Positions 17,490-31,071 are shown, counted from the first letter of the stretch. The stretch is DNA of 64,000 bases from Lachnospiraceae bacterium (GCA_910574745.1 CAJTCE010000001.1:186001-250000), one strand, 5' to 3'. A program made the numbers and translations. Notes: a model not told the origin generated them from the letters alone.

Positions 17490-17942
17490 TTATTCATCAT
17501 TTCTATTTTTACCAAAACCATATCCACCAAAGGCACCAATCACAACGCCCCCAACTATATATATAATCTTTTCCATAACATCTGGGATATCTTTCAGCAA
17601 AATAACTAAAAGAATAAAAAATACCATAGCCACAATCATTGTTAAAAAGGTAAATACCTTTCTGTGAAATTTCTCGGCATAGCTATTTTTCATTTCTAAT
17701 TCTGCACCATCTAAATACTTAGAAATGTGATCTGGTGTTAATTTTTTCATTACGGCAGTTTCAGGAGAAGATATACTGCGCATTTGAATAGATGAAGAAA
17801 TCATCATTCTTTCTATAACTTTTCTATGTTCTGGTGGTACACTTTCAAGAACATCTTCTAACTCAGCTTCTTCCAAATTATCTTTATCTATATTATCTAA
17901 AAGCTGTGCTTCTTTATCATTTTGTTCCTTATTTTCTTCCAA
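17490..17942 (-). CDS. Small membrane protein of unknown function
   Basis: The 150-aa protein has an acidic N-terminal half (residues 1-60) and two hydrophobic helices at about 95-117 and 122-143 (VFTFLTMIVAMVFFILLVILL and IIYIVGGVVIGAFGGYGFG), so the N-terminus is likely cytosolic with a hairpin in the membrane. It begins at TTG 17942, with AAGGAGG placed inside the end of the upstream gene, so the two are co-translated. No family is recognised. It resembles small inner-membrane proteins carried by mobile elements. Confidence 0.6.
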   Translation of the reverse strand: MEENKEQNDKEAQLLDNIDKDNLEEAELEDVLESVPPEHRKVIERMMISSSIQMRSISSPETAVMKKLTPDHISKYLDGAELEMKNSYAEKFHRKVFTFLTMIVAMVFFILLVILLKDIPDVMEKIIYIVGGVVIGAFGGYGFGKNRNDE

Positions 17943-17944
17943 AA

Positions 17945-18139
17945 CTAATTCGCCTCCTTAGAAAATCCCCGAACAATCATTTTCGTCATACTTCTTATGG
18001 TTGACTGCATTTTGTTAGACATATCATTTCCTACTGTATATGCAACATACGCTTGGATTTCTACATCTTTATGCTTTGGAAATCTTGGCTCATAGTCTTT
18101 ATATAATGATGTCTTTGGCTTTTCCTTAGTTAAATACAT
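17945..18139 (-). CDS. Small protein of unknown function
   Basis: The 64-aa product (MYLTKEKPKTSLYKDYEPR at its start) is basic and helical toward the C-terminus, with no known motif. ATG 18139 has AAGGAGG seven bases upstream and is preferred over two earlier starts. Two bases separate it from the membrane protein gene, so they form a two-gene unit at the tuf-proximal end of the element. Confidence 0.6.
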   Translation of the reverse strand: MYLTKEKPKTSLYKDYEPRFPKHKDVEIQAYVAYTVGNDMSNKMQSTIRSMTKMIVRGFSKEAN

Positions 18140-18304
18140 ATTAAAACCTCCTTTTCTCATAAGCACCTCCTTTTATAGAGTATGCCCAAAATATTGAGAA
18201 TTGACATAACATTAGCAGATTTTTTGTTATATGTCGATACTTTTCTATACTTATTATAACATTTTTTCCCTAGCTTGTCCCATAAAAAATGAATAAGACT
18301 AATT

Positions 18305-18326
18305 TTTTAGAGCCATTTTAGAGCCA
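18305..18326. repeat. Tandem 11-bp repeat TTTTAGAGCCA
   Basis: Two exact adjacent copies of TTTTAGAGCCA, 18305-18315 and 18316-18326, lie between the last small accessory gene and the tuf terminator. The 11-bp phasing matches that of the repeats at 11093, and both may be arm-type sites that mark element ends. Confidence 0.55.
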
Positions 18327-18354
18327 CCTTACAAATCAAGATTGATATTTTATC

Positions 18355-18386
18355 AAAAAAGGGCTTTCTGAAACATCAGAAAGCCC
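18355..18386 (-). terminator. Rho-independent terminator of tuf
   Basis: On the minus strand GGGCTTTCTG pairs with CAGAAAGCCC around a six-base loop, followed by TTTTTT, 24 bases past the tuf stop codon. Confidence 0.92.
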
Positions 18387-18409
18387 CATAAAATCTAGCT
18401 TTTTACTGA

Positions 18410-19597
18410 TTACTCAATAATCGTAGCAACCCTTCCAGATCCTACGGTACGTCCACCCTCACGAATAGCGAAAGTAAGACCCTGCTCCATAGCGATAGGA
18501 TGGATCAATTCGATCGTCATCTCTACGTTATCGCCAGGCATGCACATTTCTGTACCTGCAGGTAATTCGCAAACACCGGTAATATCGGTTGTTCTGAAAT
18601 AGAACTGAGGTCTGTAGTTGTTGAAGAAAGGAGTATGACGTCCACCTTCATCTTTTGTTAAAACGTAAACCTGAGCTGTAAATTTCTTGTGGCATGTTAC
18701 TGTGCCGGGTTTTGCAAGAACCTGACCTCTTTCGATGTCTGTTCTCTGGATACCACGAAGTAATGCACCGATGTTATCGCCGGCCTGAGCCTCGTCTAAC
18801 AGCTTACGGAACATCTCGATACCAGTAACAACAGTCTTCTGTGTCTCTTCCTTAACACCGATGATTTCAACTTCATCAGACATATGAAGAACACCACGCT
18901 CTACTCTACCGGTAGCAACAGTACCACGACCTGTAATAGAGAATACGTCCTCGATAGGCATTAAGAAAGGTTTGTCTGTATCACGCTGAGGATCCGGAAT
19001 ATAATCGTCAACTGTGGACATTAATTCCATGATCTTGTCGCCCCATTCTCCCTTAGGATCTTCAAGAGCTTTTAAAGCGGAACCCTGGATGATAGGGCAT
19101 CCTTCGAATTCATACTCTTCAAGCTGCTCTGTGATTTCCATTTCAACTAACTCTAATAATTCAGGATCGTCTACCATATCGCATTTGTTCATGAATACTA
19201 CGATATAAGGTACGCCTACCTGACGGGAAAGTAAGATGTGCTCTTTTGTCTGAGCCATAACACCGTCAGTAGCAGCTACTACTAAGATAGCGCCGTCCAT
19301 CTGAGCAGCACCGGTAATCATGTTCTTTACATAGTCAGCATGGCCGGGGCAGTCAACGTGAGCATAATGTCTCTTGTCTGTCTCGTACTCAACGTGAGCT
19401 GTAGAAATTGTGATACCACGCTCTCTTTCTTCCGGAGCTTTATCAATATTTGCGAAATCAACTGCTGCATTACCAGCAACTCTTTCGGAAAGTACTTTAG
19501 TGATTGCAGCTGTTAAGGTTGTTTTACCATGGTCAACGTGTCCAATGGTACCAATGTTACAATGTGGTTTGCTTCTTTCGAATTTAGCTTTAGCCAT
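18410..19597 (-). CDS. tuf: Elongation factor Tu
   Basis: EF-Tu brings aminoacyl-tRNA to the ribosomal A site with GTP hydrolysis. The 395-aa product is of normal length and has all G motifs: [10 protein letters not shown] (G1, residue 19 on), the RGITI switch I, DCPGHADY (G3) and NKCD (G4), followed by the two beta-barrel domains. ATG 19597 is preceded by AAGGAGGA. It is the last gene of the str operon, 103 bases after fusA, and ends in a strong terminator. Confidence 0.98.
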   Translation of the reverse strand: MAKAKFERSKPHCNIGTIGHVDHGKTTLTAAITKVLSERVAGNAAVDFANIDKAPEERERGITISTAHVEYETDKRHYAHVDCPGHADYVKNMITGAAQMDGAILVVAATDGVMAQTKEHILLSRQVGVPYIVVFMNKCDMVDDPELLELVEMEITEQLEEYEFEGCPIIQGSALKALEDPKGEWGDKIMELMSTVDDYIPDPQRDTDKPFLMPIEDVFSITGRGTVATGRVERGVLHMSDEVEIIGVKEETQKTVVTGIEMFRKLLDEAQAGDNIGALLRGIQRTDIERGQVLAKPGTVTCHKKFTAQVYVLTKDEGGRHTPFFNNYRPQFYFRTTDITGVCELPAGTEMCMPGDNVEMTIELIHPIAMEQGLTFAIREGGRTVGSGRVATIIE

Positions 19598-19700
19598 TTC
19601 AAAAGTCCTCCTTTAAATAATCTTAAATTAATTTGTTCAAATTTTCCAATTTTGCTCGGCTATCTTTGATTATATTAAATAATACCCAGATTTTCAAGCA

Positions 19701-21818
19701 TTATTTCGTTTTTGCAGCCAATACTTTTTCCTGTACTGACTTGGGAACCTGCTCGTATTTATCAAAGAACATGGAGTAGTTACCACGTCCCTGGGTCTTG
19801 GAACGAAGGTCTGTGGAGTAACCGAACATTTCAGCAAGGGGTACAAAGCCTTTTACCATCTTGCCGCCGCCGATATCATCCATACCCTCGATACGTCCGC
19901 GGCGTGCGTTAATATCGCCAATAACGTCTCCCATATACTCTTCAGGCATTGTTACTTCAACTCTCATGATAGGCTCTAATAAAACCGGACCCGCTTTCTT
20001 CATAGCTTCCTTGAATGCCATGGAACCGGCAATATGGAATGCCATTTCGGAAGAATCGACTTCATGGTAAGAACCATCGTATACGTTAGCTGAAACACCG
20101 AGTACAGGGAATCCTCCAAGGATACCTGCCTGAGCAGCTTCTTCGATACCTTCGCCTACTGCAGGGATGTATTCCTTCGGAATCGCACCGCCTACTACGG
20201 AAGAACTGAATTTGAATGTTTCCTCTCCGTTAGGATCCATAGGCTCGAATTTAACTTTACAGTGTCCGTACTGTCCACGTCCACCGGACTGCTTAGCATA
20301 TTTGTATTCCTGATCAACAGGTTTTGTAAAGGTCTCTTTATAAGCTACCTGAGGAGCGCCGACATTTGCTTCTACCTTAAATTCACGAAGCAGACGGTCA
20401 ACGATGATCTCTAAGTGCAGCTCGCCCATTCCGGCGATGATTGTCTGACCTGTCTCCTGATCAGTATGAGCACGGAATGTAGGATCTTCTTCAGCAAGCT
20501 TTGCCAAAGCCTCGCCCATCTTGCCCTGTCCTGCTTTTGTCTTAGGCTCGATAGCCAGCTCGATAACGGGCTCAGGGAATTCCATGGACTCTAAGATTAC
20601 GGGATGCTGTTCATCACAGATGGTATCGCCTGTAGTCGTAAATTTGAAACCTACCGCAGCGGCAATATCTCCGGAGTAAACCTTATCTAACTCCGCTCTC
20701 TTATTAGCATGCATCTGAAGGATACGTCCAACACGCTCTTTTTTGTCTTTCGTTGCATTTAATACGTAGGAACCGGAATTGATCGTTCCGGAATAAACAC
20801 GGAAGAATGCCAGCTTACCTACGAAGGGGTCAGCCATGATCTTAAATGCCAAAGCTGAGAAAGGCTCTTCATCAGAAGAATGTCTTTCAATTTCATTGCC
20901 GTCCAGGTCAACACCCTTAATAGCGGGGATGTCGATAGGAGCGGGCATAAACTCTAAAACTGCATCTAAAAGCTTCTGAACGCCTTTGTTTCTATAAGCG
21001 GAACCGCAGCATACGGGAACGGCCGTACACTCGCATGTAGCCTTTCTCAGTACTGCCTTCATTTCGTCTATAGAAGGCTCTTCTCCTTCCAGATACATCA
21101 TCATTAAATCATCATCCAGTTCGCAGATTTTCTCTACTAACTCTCCATGATATAATTCAGCATCATCCTTCATGTCGTCAGGGATATCCGTAATGGAAAT
21201 GTCATCTCCCTTGTCGTCATTGTAGATATATGCTTTCATTTCAAATAAGTCAATGATTCCCTGGAAATCATCTTCCTTACCGATCGGTATCTGCAATACG
21301 ATTGCATTCTTACCGAGTCTTGTTCTGATCTGGTCAACTGCACCATAGAAATTTGCACCCAGAATGTCCATCTTATTGATGAAAGCCATACGAGGTACGT
21401 TATAAGTGTCAGCCTGACGCCATACGTTTTCTGACTGTGGCTCAACACCGCCCTTTGCACAGAAAACACCTACGGCACCGTCAAGCACACGAAGAGAACG
21501 CTCTACTTCTACTGTAAAGTCAACGTGGCCTGGGGTATCGATAATATTGATACGGTGCTCTAATGCGCCCGGTTTCGGTTTACAGTTCTCTTCCAATGTC
21601 CAGTGACAAGTCGTAGCGGCTGATGTGATTGTGATACCTCTTTCCTGCTCCTGTTCCATCCAGTCCATGGTAGCAGTACCTTCATGAGTATCGCCAATCT
21701 TGTAGTTAACACCAGTATAATACAGGATACGCTCTGTCAATGTAGTCTTACCTGCATCAATATGAGCCATAATACCGATATTTCTGGTTCTCTCAAGTGG
21801 ATATTCTCTTCCAGCCAA
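19701..21818 (-). CDS. fusA: Elongation factor G
   Basis: EF-G drives translocation of tRNA and mRNA on the ribosome. The 705-aa product has the five-domain layout, with GTPase motifs [10 protein letters not shown] near residue 18, [13 protein letters not shown] and NKMD, and the domain IV glycine-rich segment GGRGQYGHC near residue 510. It starts 15 bases after rpsG and precedes tuf. Nothing unusual is seen. Confidence 0.98.
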   Translation of the reverse strand: MAGREYPLERTRNIGIMAHIDAGKTTLTERILYYTGVNYKIGDTHEGTATMDWMEQEQERGITITSAATTCHWTLEENCKPKPGALEHRINIIDTPGHVDFTVEVERSLRVLDGAVGVFCAKGGVEPQSENVWRQADTYNVPRMAFINKMDILGANFYGAVDQIRTRLGKNAIVLQIPIGKEDDFQGIIDLFEMKAYIYNDDKGDDISITDIPDDMKDDAELYHGELVEKICELDDDLMMMYLEGEEPSIDEMKAVLRKATCECTAVPVCCGSAYRNKGVQKLLDAVLEFMPAPIDIPAIKGVDLDGNEIERHSSDEEPFSALAFKIMADPFVGKLAFFRVYSGTINSGSYVLNATKDKKERVGRILQMHANKRAELDKVYSGDIAAAVGFKFTTTGDTICDEQHPVILESMEFPEPVIELAIEPKTKAGQGKMGEALAKLAEEDPTFRAHTDQETGQTIIAGMGELHLEIIVDRLLREFKVEANVGAPQVAYKETFTKPVDQEYKYAKQSGGRGQYGHCKVKFEPMDPNGEETFKFSSSVVGGAIPKEYIPAVGEGIEEAAQAGILGGFPVLGVSANVYDGSYHEVDSSEMAFHIAGSMAFKEAMKKAGPVLLEPIMRVEVTMPEEYMGDVIGDINARRGRIEGMDDIGGGKMVKGFVPLAEMFGYSTDLRSKTQGRGNYSMFFDKYEQVPKSVQEKVLAAKTK

Positions 21819-21833
21819 GGTTTTGTCCTCCTA

Positions 21834-22382
<549 letters not shown>

Positions 22383-22466
22383 TTATATCCACAAATCTGT
22401 GAAATTTAGAATCCCAACACTAATTAGTTTTAAATTGTGGTACGCAGGTTCGTGATCATCACGCTA

Positions 22467-22886
22467 TTATTTGCCTGCTTTCGGTCTCTTAGCGCCATAT
22501 TTGGAACGAGCCTGTTTTCTGTTGGCAACGCCGGCTGTATCCAAAGTACCTCTGATGATATGATATCTGGTACCGGGTAAGTCCTTAACACGGCCGCCTC
22601 TGATCAAAACAACGCTATGCTCCTGTAAGTTGTGGCCTTCTCCGGGAATGTAGCTTGTTACTTCGATTCCGTTGGAAAGACGAACTCTGGCGATCTTTCT
22701 GAGAGCTGAGTTAGGTTTTTTAGGTGTAGCAGTCTTAACAGCTGTACAAACACCTCTTTTCTGGGGAGAAGGTGTATCCGTAGCTCTTTTCTGCAGGGAG
22801 TTATAACCCTTCTGTAATGCGGGAGCTGTAGATTTCTTTACAGATGTCTGACGTCCTTTTCTAACTAACTGGTTAAATGTTGGCAT
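22467..22886 (-). CDS. rpsL: 30S ribosomal protein S12
   Basis: S12 sits at the decoding centre and shapes accuracy. The 139-aa protein starts [13 protein letters not shown] and contains [15 protein letters not shown] and [20 protein letters not shown]. The streptomycin-relevant lysines corresponding to K43 (TPKKP) and K88-region appear as in the sensitive form; this is read from the motif only. It is the first gene of the str operon, behind a strong promoter at 23007-23035. Confidence 0.97.
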   Translation of the reverse strand: MPTFNQLVRKGRQTSVKKSTAPALQKGYNSLQKRATDTPSPQKRGVCTAVKTATPKKPNSALRKIARVRLSNGIEVTSYIPGEGHNLQEHSVVLIRGGRVKDLPGTRYHIIRGTLDTAGVANRKQARSKYGAKRPKAGK

Positions 22887-23006
22887 TCTTTTTCACCTCG
22901 TTTCTTCTGAATTCATGTTTTACTGTAATGCGTTTATATACTGTTTCTGCAGTAAATACAAAATTCACACACAAAAAGAAACATGCATTCACACGCACAC
23001 TAGTTT

Positions 23007-23035
23007 AGTATATAGACTGAGTTTTTAGTTGTCAA
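23007..23035 (-). promoter_or_regulatory. Sigma-A promoter of the str operon
   Basis: On the minus strand a consensus TTGACA (23035-23030), a 17-bp spacer and TATACT (23012-23007), about 120 bases before rpsL. It gives the rpsL-rpsG-fusA-tuf genes their own start behind the rpoC terminator. Confidence 0.85.
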
Positions 23036-23121
23036 TAGATAAATTTTATAAATCACGGAAAATCCTGGAAATTTCCGAAAATCACGGCAAAAATCAATAA
23101 AGAGACCAGCGTCTGAGAATC

Positions 23122-23194
23122 AAAATAAAAAGCCACGCCGCCATACTCCGGTCCGTTAAAAGGCTTTCCTTTCCCGGCCAAGTATTGCGGCGTG
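23122..23194 (-). terminator. Terminator after rpoC
   Basis: On the minus strand CACGCCGC (23194-23187) pairs with GCGGCGTG (23140-23133), extended by inner pairs AATACT/AGTAT and CCGG, then GCTTTTTATTTT. It is a long hairpin with an interrupted stem, ending the rpoBC transcript and separating it from the str operon. Confidence 0.8.
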
Positions 23195-23221
23195 TTTTTA
23201 CGGAACCTTTAAAGTTCCTTC

Positions 23222-26200
23222 TTATTCAATTACTTCCAGCTGTTCTTTTTCAAAGCTGTCGTCTGCTCCATTGGGATATAAGGTTACGCCTTCTGCGTCC
23301 TCTTCCATAGTTTCTTCCTCCTGAAGCTCCTCCACATCTTCCTCTATTTCCATAGCTTCATCAAAAGAAATAGTATCGTTTAACTTCATATCGGAATCTA
23401 ACAGGACGTTGCGGTATCTCTTCATACCCGTTCCCGCAGGAATCAGCTTACCGATAATAACATTTTCCTTCAGACCGATCAAGGGGTCTACTTTTCCTTT
23501 AATTGCAGCCTCTGTCAAGACTTTTGTAGTCTCCTGGAAAGATGCTGCGGATAAGAAGGAATTTGTTGCAAGAGCTGCCTTCGTAATACCTAACATAACC
23601 TGCTTTCCTTCTGCCGGTTCCTTACCCTCTGCCGTCAGCTCTGCATTCATATCTTCAAAGTCCAATACGTCTACCAGAGTTCCCGGCAGATATTCCGTAT
23701 CTCCTGCATTTTCAATGCGAACCTTCTTCAACATCTGGCGCACAATAACTTCAACGTGCTTATCGGAAATATCAACACCCTGTAAACGGTACACCCTCTG
23801 AACCTCACGGATCATATAATCCTGAACCGCTCTGATGCCTTTAATACGAAGTAAATCATGGGGATTTACACTACCCTCTGTCAGCTCATCGCCGGCCTCT
23901 AAGGTTGCCCCGTCCATAATCTTAATACGGGAGCCGTAAGGAATCAGATACGTCTTGCTTTCTCCGGTTTCCTCATTAGTAACAACGACCTCGCGCTTTT
24001 TCTTGGAATCCTTGATAGTCGCCACGCCGCCAAACTCTGCAATGATTGCAAGTCCTTTCGGCTTACGCGCCTCAAAAAGCTCCTCTACACGGGGAAGACC
24101 CTGTGTAATATCGTCGCCGGCAACACCGCCGGTATGGAAGGTACGCATGGTAAGCTGTGTACCGGGCTCGCCGATAGACTGGGCTGCGATAATACCTACT
24201 GCCTCGCCTACCTGAACGGATTCTCCTGTAGCCATGTTTGCACCGTAGCACTTAGAGCAGATGCCGTTATGGCAGCGGCAGCTTAAGATTGTACGGATTT
24301 TAACGGCTTCAACCGGTCCGCCTTTTTCATCCACGCCCACACTCAAAATCTGGGAGGCGCGCTTAGGCGTGATCATATGGTTTCTCTTAACAATCAGATT
24401 GCCGTCTTTATCTTTAATATCCTCACAGGAATATCTTCCTGTAATTCTGTCCTTTAATCCTTCAATCGTTTCTTTTCCGTCCATGAACGCCTTTACAACC
24501 ATTCCCGGAATATCGTCCTTGCCTTCGCAGCAGTCAACCTCACGGATGATCAATTCCTGTGATACGTCAACCATACGTCTGGTCAGGTAACCGGAATCGG
24601 CTGTACGAAGAGCTGTATCGGAAAGACCTTTACGCGCTCCGTGGGCGGACATGAAATATTCCAAAACGTCAAGACCTTCACGGAAGTTGGATTTAATAGG
24701 CAGCTCAATGGTACGTCCTGTGGTGTCGGCCATCAGACCACGCATACCTGCCAGCTGTTTGATCTGCTGGTTGGAACCACGGGCGCCGGAATCCGCCATC
24801 ATAAAGATGTTGTTATATTTATCCAGACCCTTCAACAATACATCTGTCAGTTCTTTATCCGTTTCATTCCATGTTTCCACAACCGCTCTGTAACGCTCTT
24901 CCTCTGTAATAAGACCGCGGTTGAAGTTTTTGGTAATCATATCAACGGTATCCTGAGCCGCAGCAAGCATTTCAGGTTTTTTCTCCGGCACGGTCATATC
25001 GGAAATAGATACGGTCATAGCCGCTTTGGTAGAATATTTGTAACCGATGGATTTGATATCATCCAGCACTTCCGCCGTTCTGGTTGCTCCATGGGTATTA
25101 ATAACCTTTTCCAGAATCTGTTTTAAGCCCTTCTTTCCTACATGGAAATCAATTTCCGGCAACAGGAAGTTTTCCCGCTGACTTCTGTCTACAAAGCCTA
25201 AATCCTGAGGAATGATTTCATTAAAGATAAATCTTCCCAGAGTGGATTCCACGGTTCCGCTTACTTCATTTCCCTCTGCGTCCGTTTTGGTCACTCTTAC
25301 TTTAATACGGGAATGCAGGGTAACCGCTCCATTTTCATAGGCCAGAATCGCTTCGTTAACATTTTTAAAATGCTTTCCGGAGCCTTCTGCATTTTCTCTC
25401 TCCTGGGTCAGATAATAAATACCCAGAACCATATCCTGTGAAGGAACCGCTACAGGACCTCCGTCGGAAGGCTTTAACAGGTTGTTGGGAGACAGCAGAA
25501 GGAATCTGCATTCCGCCTGCGCTTCCACTGTTAAAGGAAGATGAACCGCCATCTGGTCGCCGTCAAAATCGGCATTAAAAGCCGTACATACCAAAGGATG
25601 CAGCTTAATAGCCTTACCTTCTACCAGAATGGGCTCGAAAGCCTGAATACCCAGCCTGTGCAAAGTAGGCGCACGGTTTAACATAACCGGATGCTCCTTA
25701 ATAACCTCTTCCAGTACATCCCATACCTGGGAATCCAGTTTCTCTACCAATTTCTTAGCATTTTTGATATTCTGGGAAATGCCTCTTGCCACCAGCTCCT
25801 TCATAACAAAGGGCTTAAAGAGCTCGATTGCCATTTCCTTGGGAAGACCGCACTGATAAATCTTTAATTCCGGTCCTACTACGATAACGGAACGTCCTGA
25901 ATAGTCTACACGCTTACCAAGAAGGTTCTGACGGAAACGTCCGGATTTCCCCTTTAACATATCGGATAAGGACTTTAACGCCCTGTTTCCGGGTCCCGTA
26001 ACGGGACGTCCACGGCGGCCGTTGTCGATCAAGGCATCCACCGCCTCCTGAAGCATACGTTTCTCGTTGCGCACGATAATATCCGGCGCCCCCAGTTCCA
26101 GAAGTCTGTTCAAACGGTTATTTCTGTTAATAATACGACGGTACAAGTCATTCAGATCGCTGGTTGCAAAACGTCCGCCGTCAAGCTGTACCATAGGACG

Positions 26201-26935
26201 TAAATCCGGAGGAATAACCGGAATCGCATCCATGATCATCCATTCAGGCTTATTATCAGACTCCCTGAAGGCCTCTACAACCTCCAGTCTCTTGATAATA
26301 CGCGCTCTCTTCTGACCTGTGGAATTTTTCAGTTCTTCCTTTAACTCCACCGATTCCTTTTCCAGATCGATTGCCTGAAGCAACTCTTTAATGGCCTCAG
26401 CGCCCATTCCCACACGGAAGGATGCCTCCTGGTTTTCTCTTGCATCCTGATACTCTCTTTCCGTCAATACCTGCTTATATTCCAATCCTGAATTACCGGG
26501 ATCTAAAACAATATAGTTCGCAAAGTATAATACCTTTTCCAGCACTCTGGGAGACAAATCCAGAATCAGTCCCATACGGCTGGGAATTCCTTTAAAATAC
26601 CAGATATGGGAAACAGGAGCCGCAAGCTCAATATGCCCCATACGCTCCCTGCGGACATTTGACTTGGTAACCTCAACGCCACAACGGTCGCAGATAACGC
26701 CTTTATATCTGATCTTCTTATATTTACCACAATGACACTCCCAGTCCTTGCTGGGTCCGAAAATTCTTTCACAGAACAGACCGTCTTTTTCCGGCTTTAA
26801 GGTTCTGTAGTTGATTGTTTCAGGTTTTGTAACCTCGCCTCTCGACCATTCCCTGATTTTCTCGGGAGATGCTAAACCGATTTTAATGGCATCGAAAGTC
26901 ATGGGCTGATAAACTTCATTATTCATTTCTGGCAT
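23222..26935 (-). CDS. rpoC: RNA polymerase beta' subunit
   Basis: Largest catalytic subunit of RNA polymerase. The 1237-aa protein has the N-terminal zinc ribbon ([20 protein letters not shown], near residues 61-80), the active-site [12 protein letters not shown] with the three Mg-binding aspartates, the bridge helix and trigger-loop region ([16 protein letters not shown]) and the second zinc site with [16 protein letters not shown] 26935 is preferred over 26953 because GGAAGGAG stands nine bases before it. The C-terminal 50 residues are strongly acidic. It follows rpoB by 34 bases. Confidence 0.98.
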   Translation of the reverse strand: MPEMNNEVYQPMTFDAIKIGLASPEKIREWSRGEVTKPETINYRTLKPEKDGLFCERIFGPSKDWECHCGKYKKIRYKGVICDRCGVEVTKSNVRRERMGHIELAAPVSHIWYFKGIPSRMGLILDLSPRVLEKVLYFANYIVLDPGNSGLEYKQVLTEREYQDARENQEASFRVGMGAEAIKELLQAIDLEKESVELKEELKNSTGQKRARIIKRLEVVEAFRESDNKPEWMIMDAIPVIPPDLRPMVQLDGGRFATSDLNDLYRRIINRNNRLNRLLELGAPDIIVRNEKRMLQEAVDALIDNGRRGRPVTGPGNRALKSLSDMLKGKSGRFRQNLLGKRVDYSGRSVIVVGPELKIYQCGLPKEMAIELFKPFVMKELVARGISQNIKNAKKLVEKLDSQVWDVLEEVIKEHPVMLNRAPTLHRLGIQAFEPILVEGKAIKLHPLVCTAFNADFDGDQMAVHLPLTVEAQAECRFLLLSPNNLLKPSDGGPVAVPSQDMVLGIYYLTQERENAEGSGKHFKNVNEAILAYENGAVTLHSRIKVRVTKTDAEGNEVSGTVESTLGRFIFNEIIPQDLGFVDRSQRENFLLPEIDFHVGKKGLKQILEKVINTHGATRTAEVLDDIKSIGYKYSTKAAMTVSISDMTVPEKKPEMLAAAQDTVDMITKNFNRGLITEEERYRAVVETWNETDKELTDVLLKGLDKYNNIFMMADSGARGSNQQIKQLAGMRGLMADTTGRTIELPIKSNFREGLDVLEYFMSAHGARKGLSDTALRTADSGYLTRRMVDVSQELIIREVDCCEGKDDIPGMVVKAFMDGKETIEGLKDRITGRYSCEDIKDKDGNLIVKRNHMITPKRASQILSVGVDEKGGPVEAVKIRTILSCRCHNGICSKCYGANMATGESVQVGEAVGIIAAQSIGEPGTQLTMRTFHTGGVAGDDITQGLPRVEELFEARKPKGLAIIAEFGGVATIKDSKKKREVVVTNEETGESKTYLIPYGSRIKIMDGATLEAGDELTEGSVNPHDLLRIKGIRAVQDYMIREVQRVYRLQGVDISDKHVEVIVRQMLKKVRIENAGDTEYLPGTLVDVLDFEDMNAELTAEGKEPAEGKQVMLGITKAALATNSFLSAASFQETTKVLTEAAIKGKVDPLIGLKENVIIGKLIPAGTGMKRYRNVLLDSDMKLNDTISFDEAMEIEEDVEELQEEETMEEDAEGVTLYPNGADDSFEKEQLEVIE

Positions 26936-26969
26936 GAATGGCACTCCTTCCAATTACGTTTACTTATCC

Positions 26970-29900
26970 TTACTCGTCAAAAGATTCCGCAAACTCAGAT
27001 TCGTCAAAATCCTCTTCCAATTCAATGTCTTCTTCCACACTTACCAGTTCTTCAGCGTCATCGTCAAACTCCTGTTTCTGGTAACCCATGGATTCAAAGG
27101 ATTCGTTTTCGTAATTATAGTTTCTGGATTCATTTTCAAGCTCCCGGCGTAAATCGTTATCGCCGTAGTCGATGGTCTCCATAATTTCAATTTCCTGCTG
27201 TTCTTCATTTAAGACTTTTACATCCAGACCTAAGGACTGCAGCTCCTTAAGCATTACCTTGAAGGATTCCGGAATTCCCGGTTCAGGAATATTATCGCCT
27301 TTAATGATTGCCTCATAAGTCTTAACACGTCCGATAACGTCATCGGATTTTACGGTCAGGATTTCCTGAAGGGTGTAAGCCGCACCGTAAGCCTCTAACG
27401 CCCAAACCTCCATCTCTCCGAAACGCTGTCCGCCAAACTGCGCTTTTCCGCCTAAAGGCTGCTGGGTTACTAAGGAGTAAGGACCTGTGGAACGGGCATG
27501 AATCTTATCATCAACCAGATGATGGAGTTTTAAGTAATGCATATGTCCGATGGTAACGGGCGAATCAAAATACTCGCCTGTACGTCCGTCTCTAAGCCTT
27601 ACTTTTCCGTTTCTGGAAATGGGCACTCCCTTCCAAAGCTCTCTGTGGTCTCTGTTATCGGATAAATACTGCAATACCTCCGGCAATAATTCATCGCCGT
27701 GTTTTTTCTCAAATTCTTCCCAGCTTAAATTTACATAATCGTTAGCAAGGTCTAAGGTGTCCATAATGTCATTTTCCTTTGCTCCGTCAAATACCGGAGT
27801 GGCAACATTAAAGCCAAGGGCTTTTGCAGCCAGGGAAAGATGAATCTCAAGTACCTGTCCGATATTCATACGGGAAGGCACACCCAGGGGATTCAACACG
27901 ATATCCAAAGGACGTCCGTTGGGCAGATAAGGCATATCCTCAACCGGAAGCACTCTGGAAACAACACCCTTGTTACCGTGACGGCCTGCCATCTTATCGC
28001 CTACGGAAATCTTTCTCTTCTGGGCAATATAGATACGGACTGCCTGGTTAACACCCGGAGATAACTCGTCTCCATTCTCTCTTGTGAATACCTTGGCATC
28101 CACTACAATACCGTATTCGCCGTGGGGAACCTTTAAAGAAGTATCCCTTACTTCACGGGCTTTCTCGCCGAAAATAGCACGGAGCAGTCTTTCCTCTGCG
28201 GTCAGTTCCGTCTCTCCCTTGGGAGTTACCTTACCCACCAGAATATCTCCTGCGCGAACCTCAGCGCCGATTCGGATAATACCTCTTTCATCCAAATCCT
28301 TTAAAGCGTCGTCGCCCACACCGGGAACGTCTCTTGTGATTTCTTCCGGTCCCAGCTTGGTATCACGGGCCTCAGCCTCGTATTCTTCAATATGAACGGA
28401 TGTGTAAACATCATCCTGAACTAATCTTTCACTTAATAAAACCGCATCCTCGTAGTTGTAACCTTCCCAGGTCATAAATCCGATAAGAGGGTTTTTGCCT
28501 AAAGCGAGCTCGCCTTCACTGGTGGAAGGTCCGTCCGCAATAACCTGGCCTGCCGCAACGTGATTTCCCTTAAATACAATGGGCTTCTGATTGTAGCAGT
28601 TGGACTGGTTGCTCCTTGAGAACTTGGTCAGACGGTATTCATCCCTCTCCCCGTCATCATAAGTCATACGTATAATCTTGGAAGAAACATAATCGATAGT
28701 TCCCGCTTTCTTTGCCACAACACAGACGCCGGAGTCAACGGCAGCCTTTGTCTCAATACCGGTTCCTACTACGGGAGCCTCCGTAAACAGGAGGGGAACC
28801 GCCTGACGCTGCATGTTGGAGCCCATCAGGGCACGGTTAGCGTCGTCATTCTGCAAAAAGGGAATCAAGGCCGTTGCAACGGAAAAAATCATCTTAGGGG
28901 ATACATCCATGTAATCAAACAAAGCCTTGGGATATTCCTGTGTCTCATCCAGATAACGGCCGGAAACCCAGTTTCTCTTAAAGTGGCCTTCCGCATCCAA
29001 AGGCTCGGAAGCCTGGGCAACATGGTAATTGTCCTCTTCGTCCGCCGTCATATACACAACTTCGTTTGTTACAACAGGATTCTCCGCATCCGTCTTATCA
29101 ATTTTACGGTAAGGAGCCTCTACGAAGCCGTATTCATTAATCCTTGCATAGGAAGCAAGGGAGTTGATCAAACCGATATTCGGACCCTCGGGAGTCTCAA
29201 TAGGACACATTCTTCCATAGTGGGAATAATGTACGTCACGAACCTCGAATCCGGCTCTGTCCCTGGATAAACCGCCCGGTCCCAATGCAGACAAACGTCT
29301 CTTGTGGGTCAGCTCGCCCAAAGGATTGTTCTGGTCCATAAACTGTGACAGCTGGGAGGAACCGAAGAATTCCTTAACCGCAGCCTGCACAGGCTTAATA
29401 TTGATCAATACCTGAGGAGATACCTCCTCTGCATCATGAGTCGTCATTCTCTCACGGACAACTCTTTCCAGTCTGGTCAGACCTACCCTGTACTGGTTCT
29501 GCAAAAGCTCGCCTACCGCACGGATACGTCTGTTGCCCAAATGGTCAATATCATCGTCATTGCCGATGCCGTATTCCAGATGCATGTTATAGTTAATGGA
29601 AGCAATGATATCCTCCTTTGTAACATGCTTGGGAATCAGATCATGGATATTTCTCTTAATAGCGCCGGCAAGCTCATCCGCCTTCTCGCCGTACTCCTCC
29701 AGAATCTGCTGCAGCACAGGGAAATAAACCAGTTCCGTTACGCCCAGTTCCTTGGGATTGCAGTCAACAAAATGAGTAATGTCTACCATCATGTTGGACA
29801 ATACTTTCTCATTCTTTTCCTCTGTCTGTATATAAACATACGGAACAGCCGCATTCTGAATCTGATCCGCTAACTCTGCCGTAACCACGGTTCCCGCAGC

Positions 29901-30845
29901 GGCAATCAACTCGCCTGTATAAGGATCCATAACGTCCTCGCCAAGCTCATGATTTCTGATACGGTTCCTGAGCATCAGCTTTTTGTTGAATTTATAACGT
30001 CCCACCTTGGCAAGGTCATATCTTCTGGGGTCAAAAAACATGGCCGTGATCAGGCTTTCGGCGCTGTCCACGCTTAAAGGCTCGCCGGGACGGATTTTTT
30101 TGTACAGCTCTAAAAGACCGTCTTCATAGCTTCCGCTGGGATTCTTTTCCGTAATGGAAGGATCCTTTGCGAAGCTGGCTTCGATCTTTGGCTCGTCTCC
30201 GAATAATTCTCTGATTTCTTCATTTGTGCCGATACCCAGAGCACGAATAAATACAGTAATGGGCACCTTTCTTGTCCTGTCTACACGAACGCTGAAAACG
30301 TCATTGGAATCTGTCTCATACTCCAACCATGCACCACGATTGGGGATAACCGTACAGGAATACAGCTCTTTACCGATTTTGTCATGGCCGATTCCGTAAT
30401 AAATACCCGGGGAACGCACTAACTGGCTTACGATAACACGCTCCGCACCATTAATTACAAATGTGCCTGTCTCTGTCATCAAAGGAAGATCGCCCATGAA
30501 AATCTCATGCTCGCTGATTTCATCCTTCTCTTTGTTGTAGAGACGTACTTTTACCTTCAGTGGCGCTGCGTAAGTTGCATCTCTCTCTTTGCATTTTTCA
30601 ATAGAATACTTTACGTCATCCTCGCATAATTCAAAATCCACAAACTCCAGACTCAAGTGTCCGCTGTAGTCGGTAATCGGAGAAATATCGTCAAATACTT
30701 CTTTCAATCCCTCTTTCAGGAACCAGTTATAGGAATTTTTCTGAACCTCGATCAGATTCGGCATCTCCAAAACTTCTTCTTGTCTCTGATAGCTCATACG
30801 TACGTCTTTACCGGATGCGATTGGACGTATTCTGTTCTTTTCCAT
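26970..30845 (-). CDS. rpoB: RNA polymerase beta subunit
   Basis: Catalytic subunit of RNA polymerase, target of rifamycins. The 1291-aa product carries the rifampicin-binding cluster ([22 protein letters not shown] broken at residue 20; the usual sensitive-type D, H, R and S residues are present), [17 protein letters not shown] and the C-terminal anchor [20 protein letters not shown]-type segment. It ends in an acidic tail like that of rpoC. ATG 30845 (MEKNRIRP) suits GGGGTGA placed eight bases upstream; two ATGs lie just before it. It follows a hairpin that separates it from rplL. Confidence 0.98.
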   Translation of the reverse strand: MEKNRIRPIASGKDVRMSYQRQEEVLEMPNLIEVQKNSYNWFLKEGLKEVFDDISPITDYSGHLSLEFVDFELCEDDVKYSIEKCKERDATYAAPLKVKVRLYNKEKDEISEHEIFMGDLPLMTETGTFVINGAERVIVSQLVRSPGIYYGIGHDKIGKELYSCTVIPNRGAWLEYETDSNDVFSVRVDRTRKVPITVFIRALGIGTNEEIRELFGDEPKIEASFAKDPSITEKNPSGSYEDGLLELYKKIRPGEPLSVDSAESLITAMFFDPRRYDLAKVGRYKFNKKLMLRNRIRNHELGEDVMDPYTGELIAAAGTVVTAELADQIQNAAVPYVYIQTEEKNEKVLSNMMVDITHFVDCNPKELGVTELVYFPVLQQILEEYGEKADELAGAIKRNIHDLIPKHVTKEDIIASINYNMHLEYGIGNDDDIDHLGNRRIRAVGELLQNQYRVGLTRLERVVRERMTTHDAEEVSPQVLINIKPVQAAVKEFFGSSQLSQFMDQNNPLGELTHKRRLSALGPGGLSRDRAGFEVRDVHYSHYGRMCPIETPEGPNIGLINSLASYARINEYGFVEAPYRKIDKTDAENPVVTNEVVYMTADEEDNYHVAQASEPLDAEGHFKRNWVSGRYLDETQEYPKALFDYMDVSPKMIFSVATALIPFLQNDDANRALMGSNMQRQAVPLLFTEAPVVGTGIETKAAVDSGVCVVAKKAGTIDYVSSKIIRMTYDDGERDEYRLTKFSRSNQSNCYNQKPIVFKGNHVAAGQVIADGPSTSEGELALGKNPLIGFMTWEGYNYEDAVLLSERLVQDDVYTSVHIEEYEAEARDTKLGPEEITRDVPGVGDDALKDLDERGIIRIGAEVRAGDILVGKVTPKGETELTAEERLLRAIFGEKAREVRDTSLKVPHGEYGIVVDAKVFTRENGDELSPGVNQAVRIYIAQKRKISVGDKMAGRHGNKGVVSRVLPVEDMPYLPNGRPLDIVLNPLGVPSRMNIGQVLEIHLSLAAKALGFNVATPVFDGAKENDIMDTLDLANDYVNLSWEEFEKKHGDELLPEVLQYLSDNRDHRELWKGVPISRNGKVRLRDGRTGEYFDSPVTIGHMHYLKLHHLVDDKIHARSTGPYSLVTQQPLGGKAQFGGQRFGEMEVWALEAYGAAYTLQEILTVKSDDVIGRVKTYEAIIKGDNIPEPGIPESFKVMLKELQSLGLDVKVLNEEQQEIEIMETIDYGDNDLRRELENESRNYNYENESFESMGYQKQEFDDDAEELVSVEEDIELEEDFDESEFAESFDE

Positions 30846-30986
30846 TGACATTTCACCCCGTTCTTTCAATTAATCGGCCGCACTGATGCAATCTCCTGCA
30901 CAAATAAGCCTAACACACCACAATAGTGCATCATCCATTCTACTACAAGACAAATCACAAGTCAATAAAAATATTCTAAAAAAATG

Positions 30987-31034
30987 AAAAAGAGCCGCTG
31001 GACCTTGCTCTTCAAAGTCCCTGACAGCTCTTTT
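30987..31034 (-). terminator. Attenuator-like hairpin between rplL and rpoB
   Basis: On the minus strand AAAAGAGC (31034-31027) pairs with GCTCTTTTT, with an inner GGAC/GTCC stem, followed by T-rich sequence. Partial termination here would give more ribosomal L10/L12 than RNA polymerase transcripts, the usual arrangement in this operon. No separate promoter for rpoB is evident. Confidence 0.75.
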
Positions 31035-31071
31035 GTTCATTCCGAATATAAAAGACTTTTTGTCACTTTGA

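Noticed and set aside
24641-25126. 161-aa frame opposite rpoC
   Set aside because: Antisense to a highly conserved gene; its length is explained by codon bias of rpoC.
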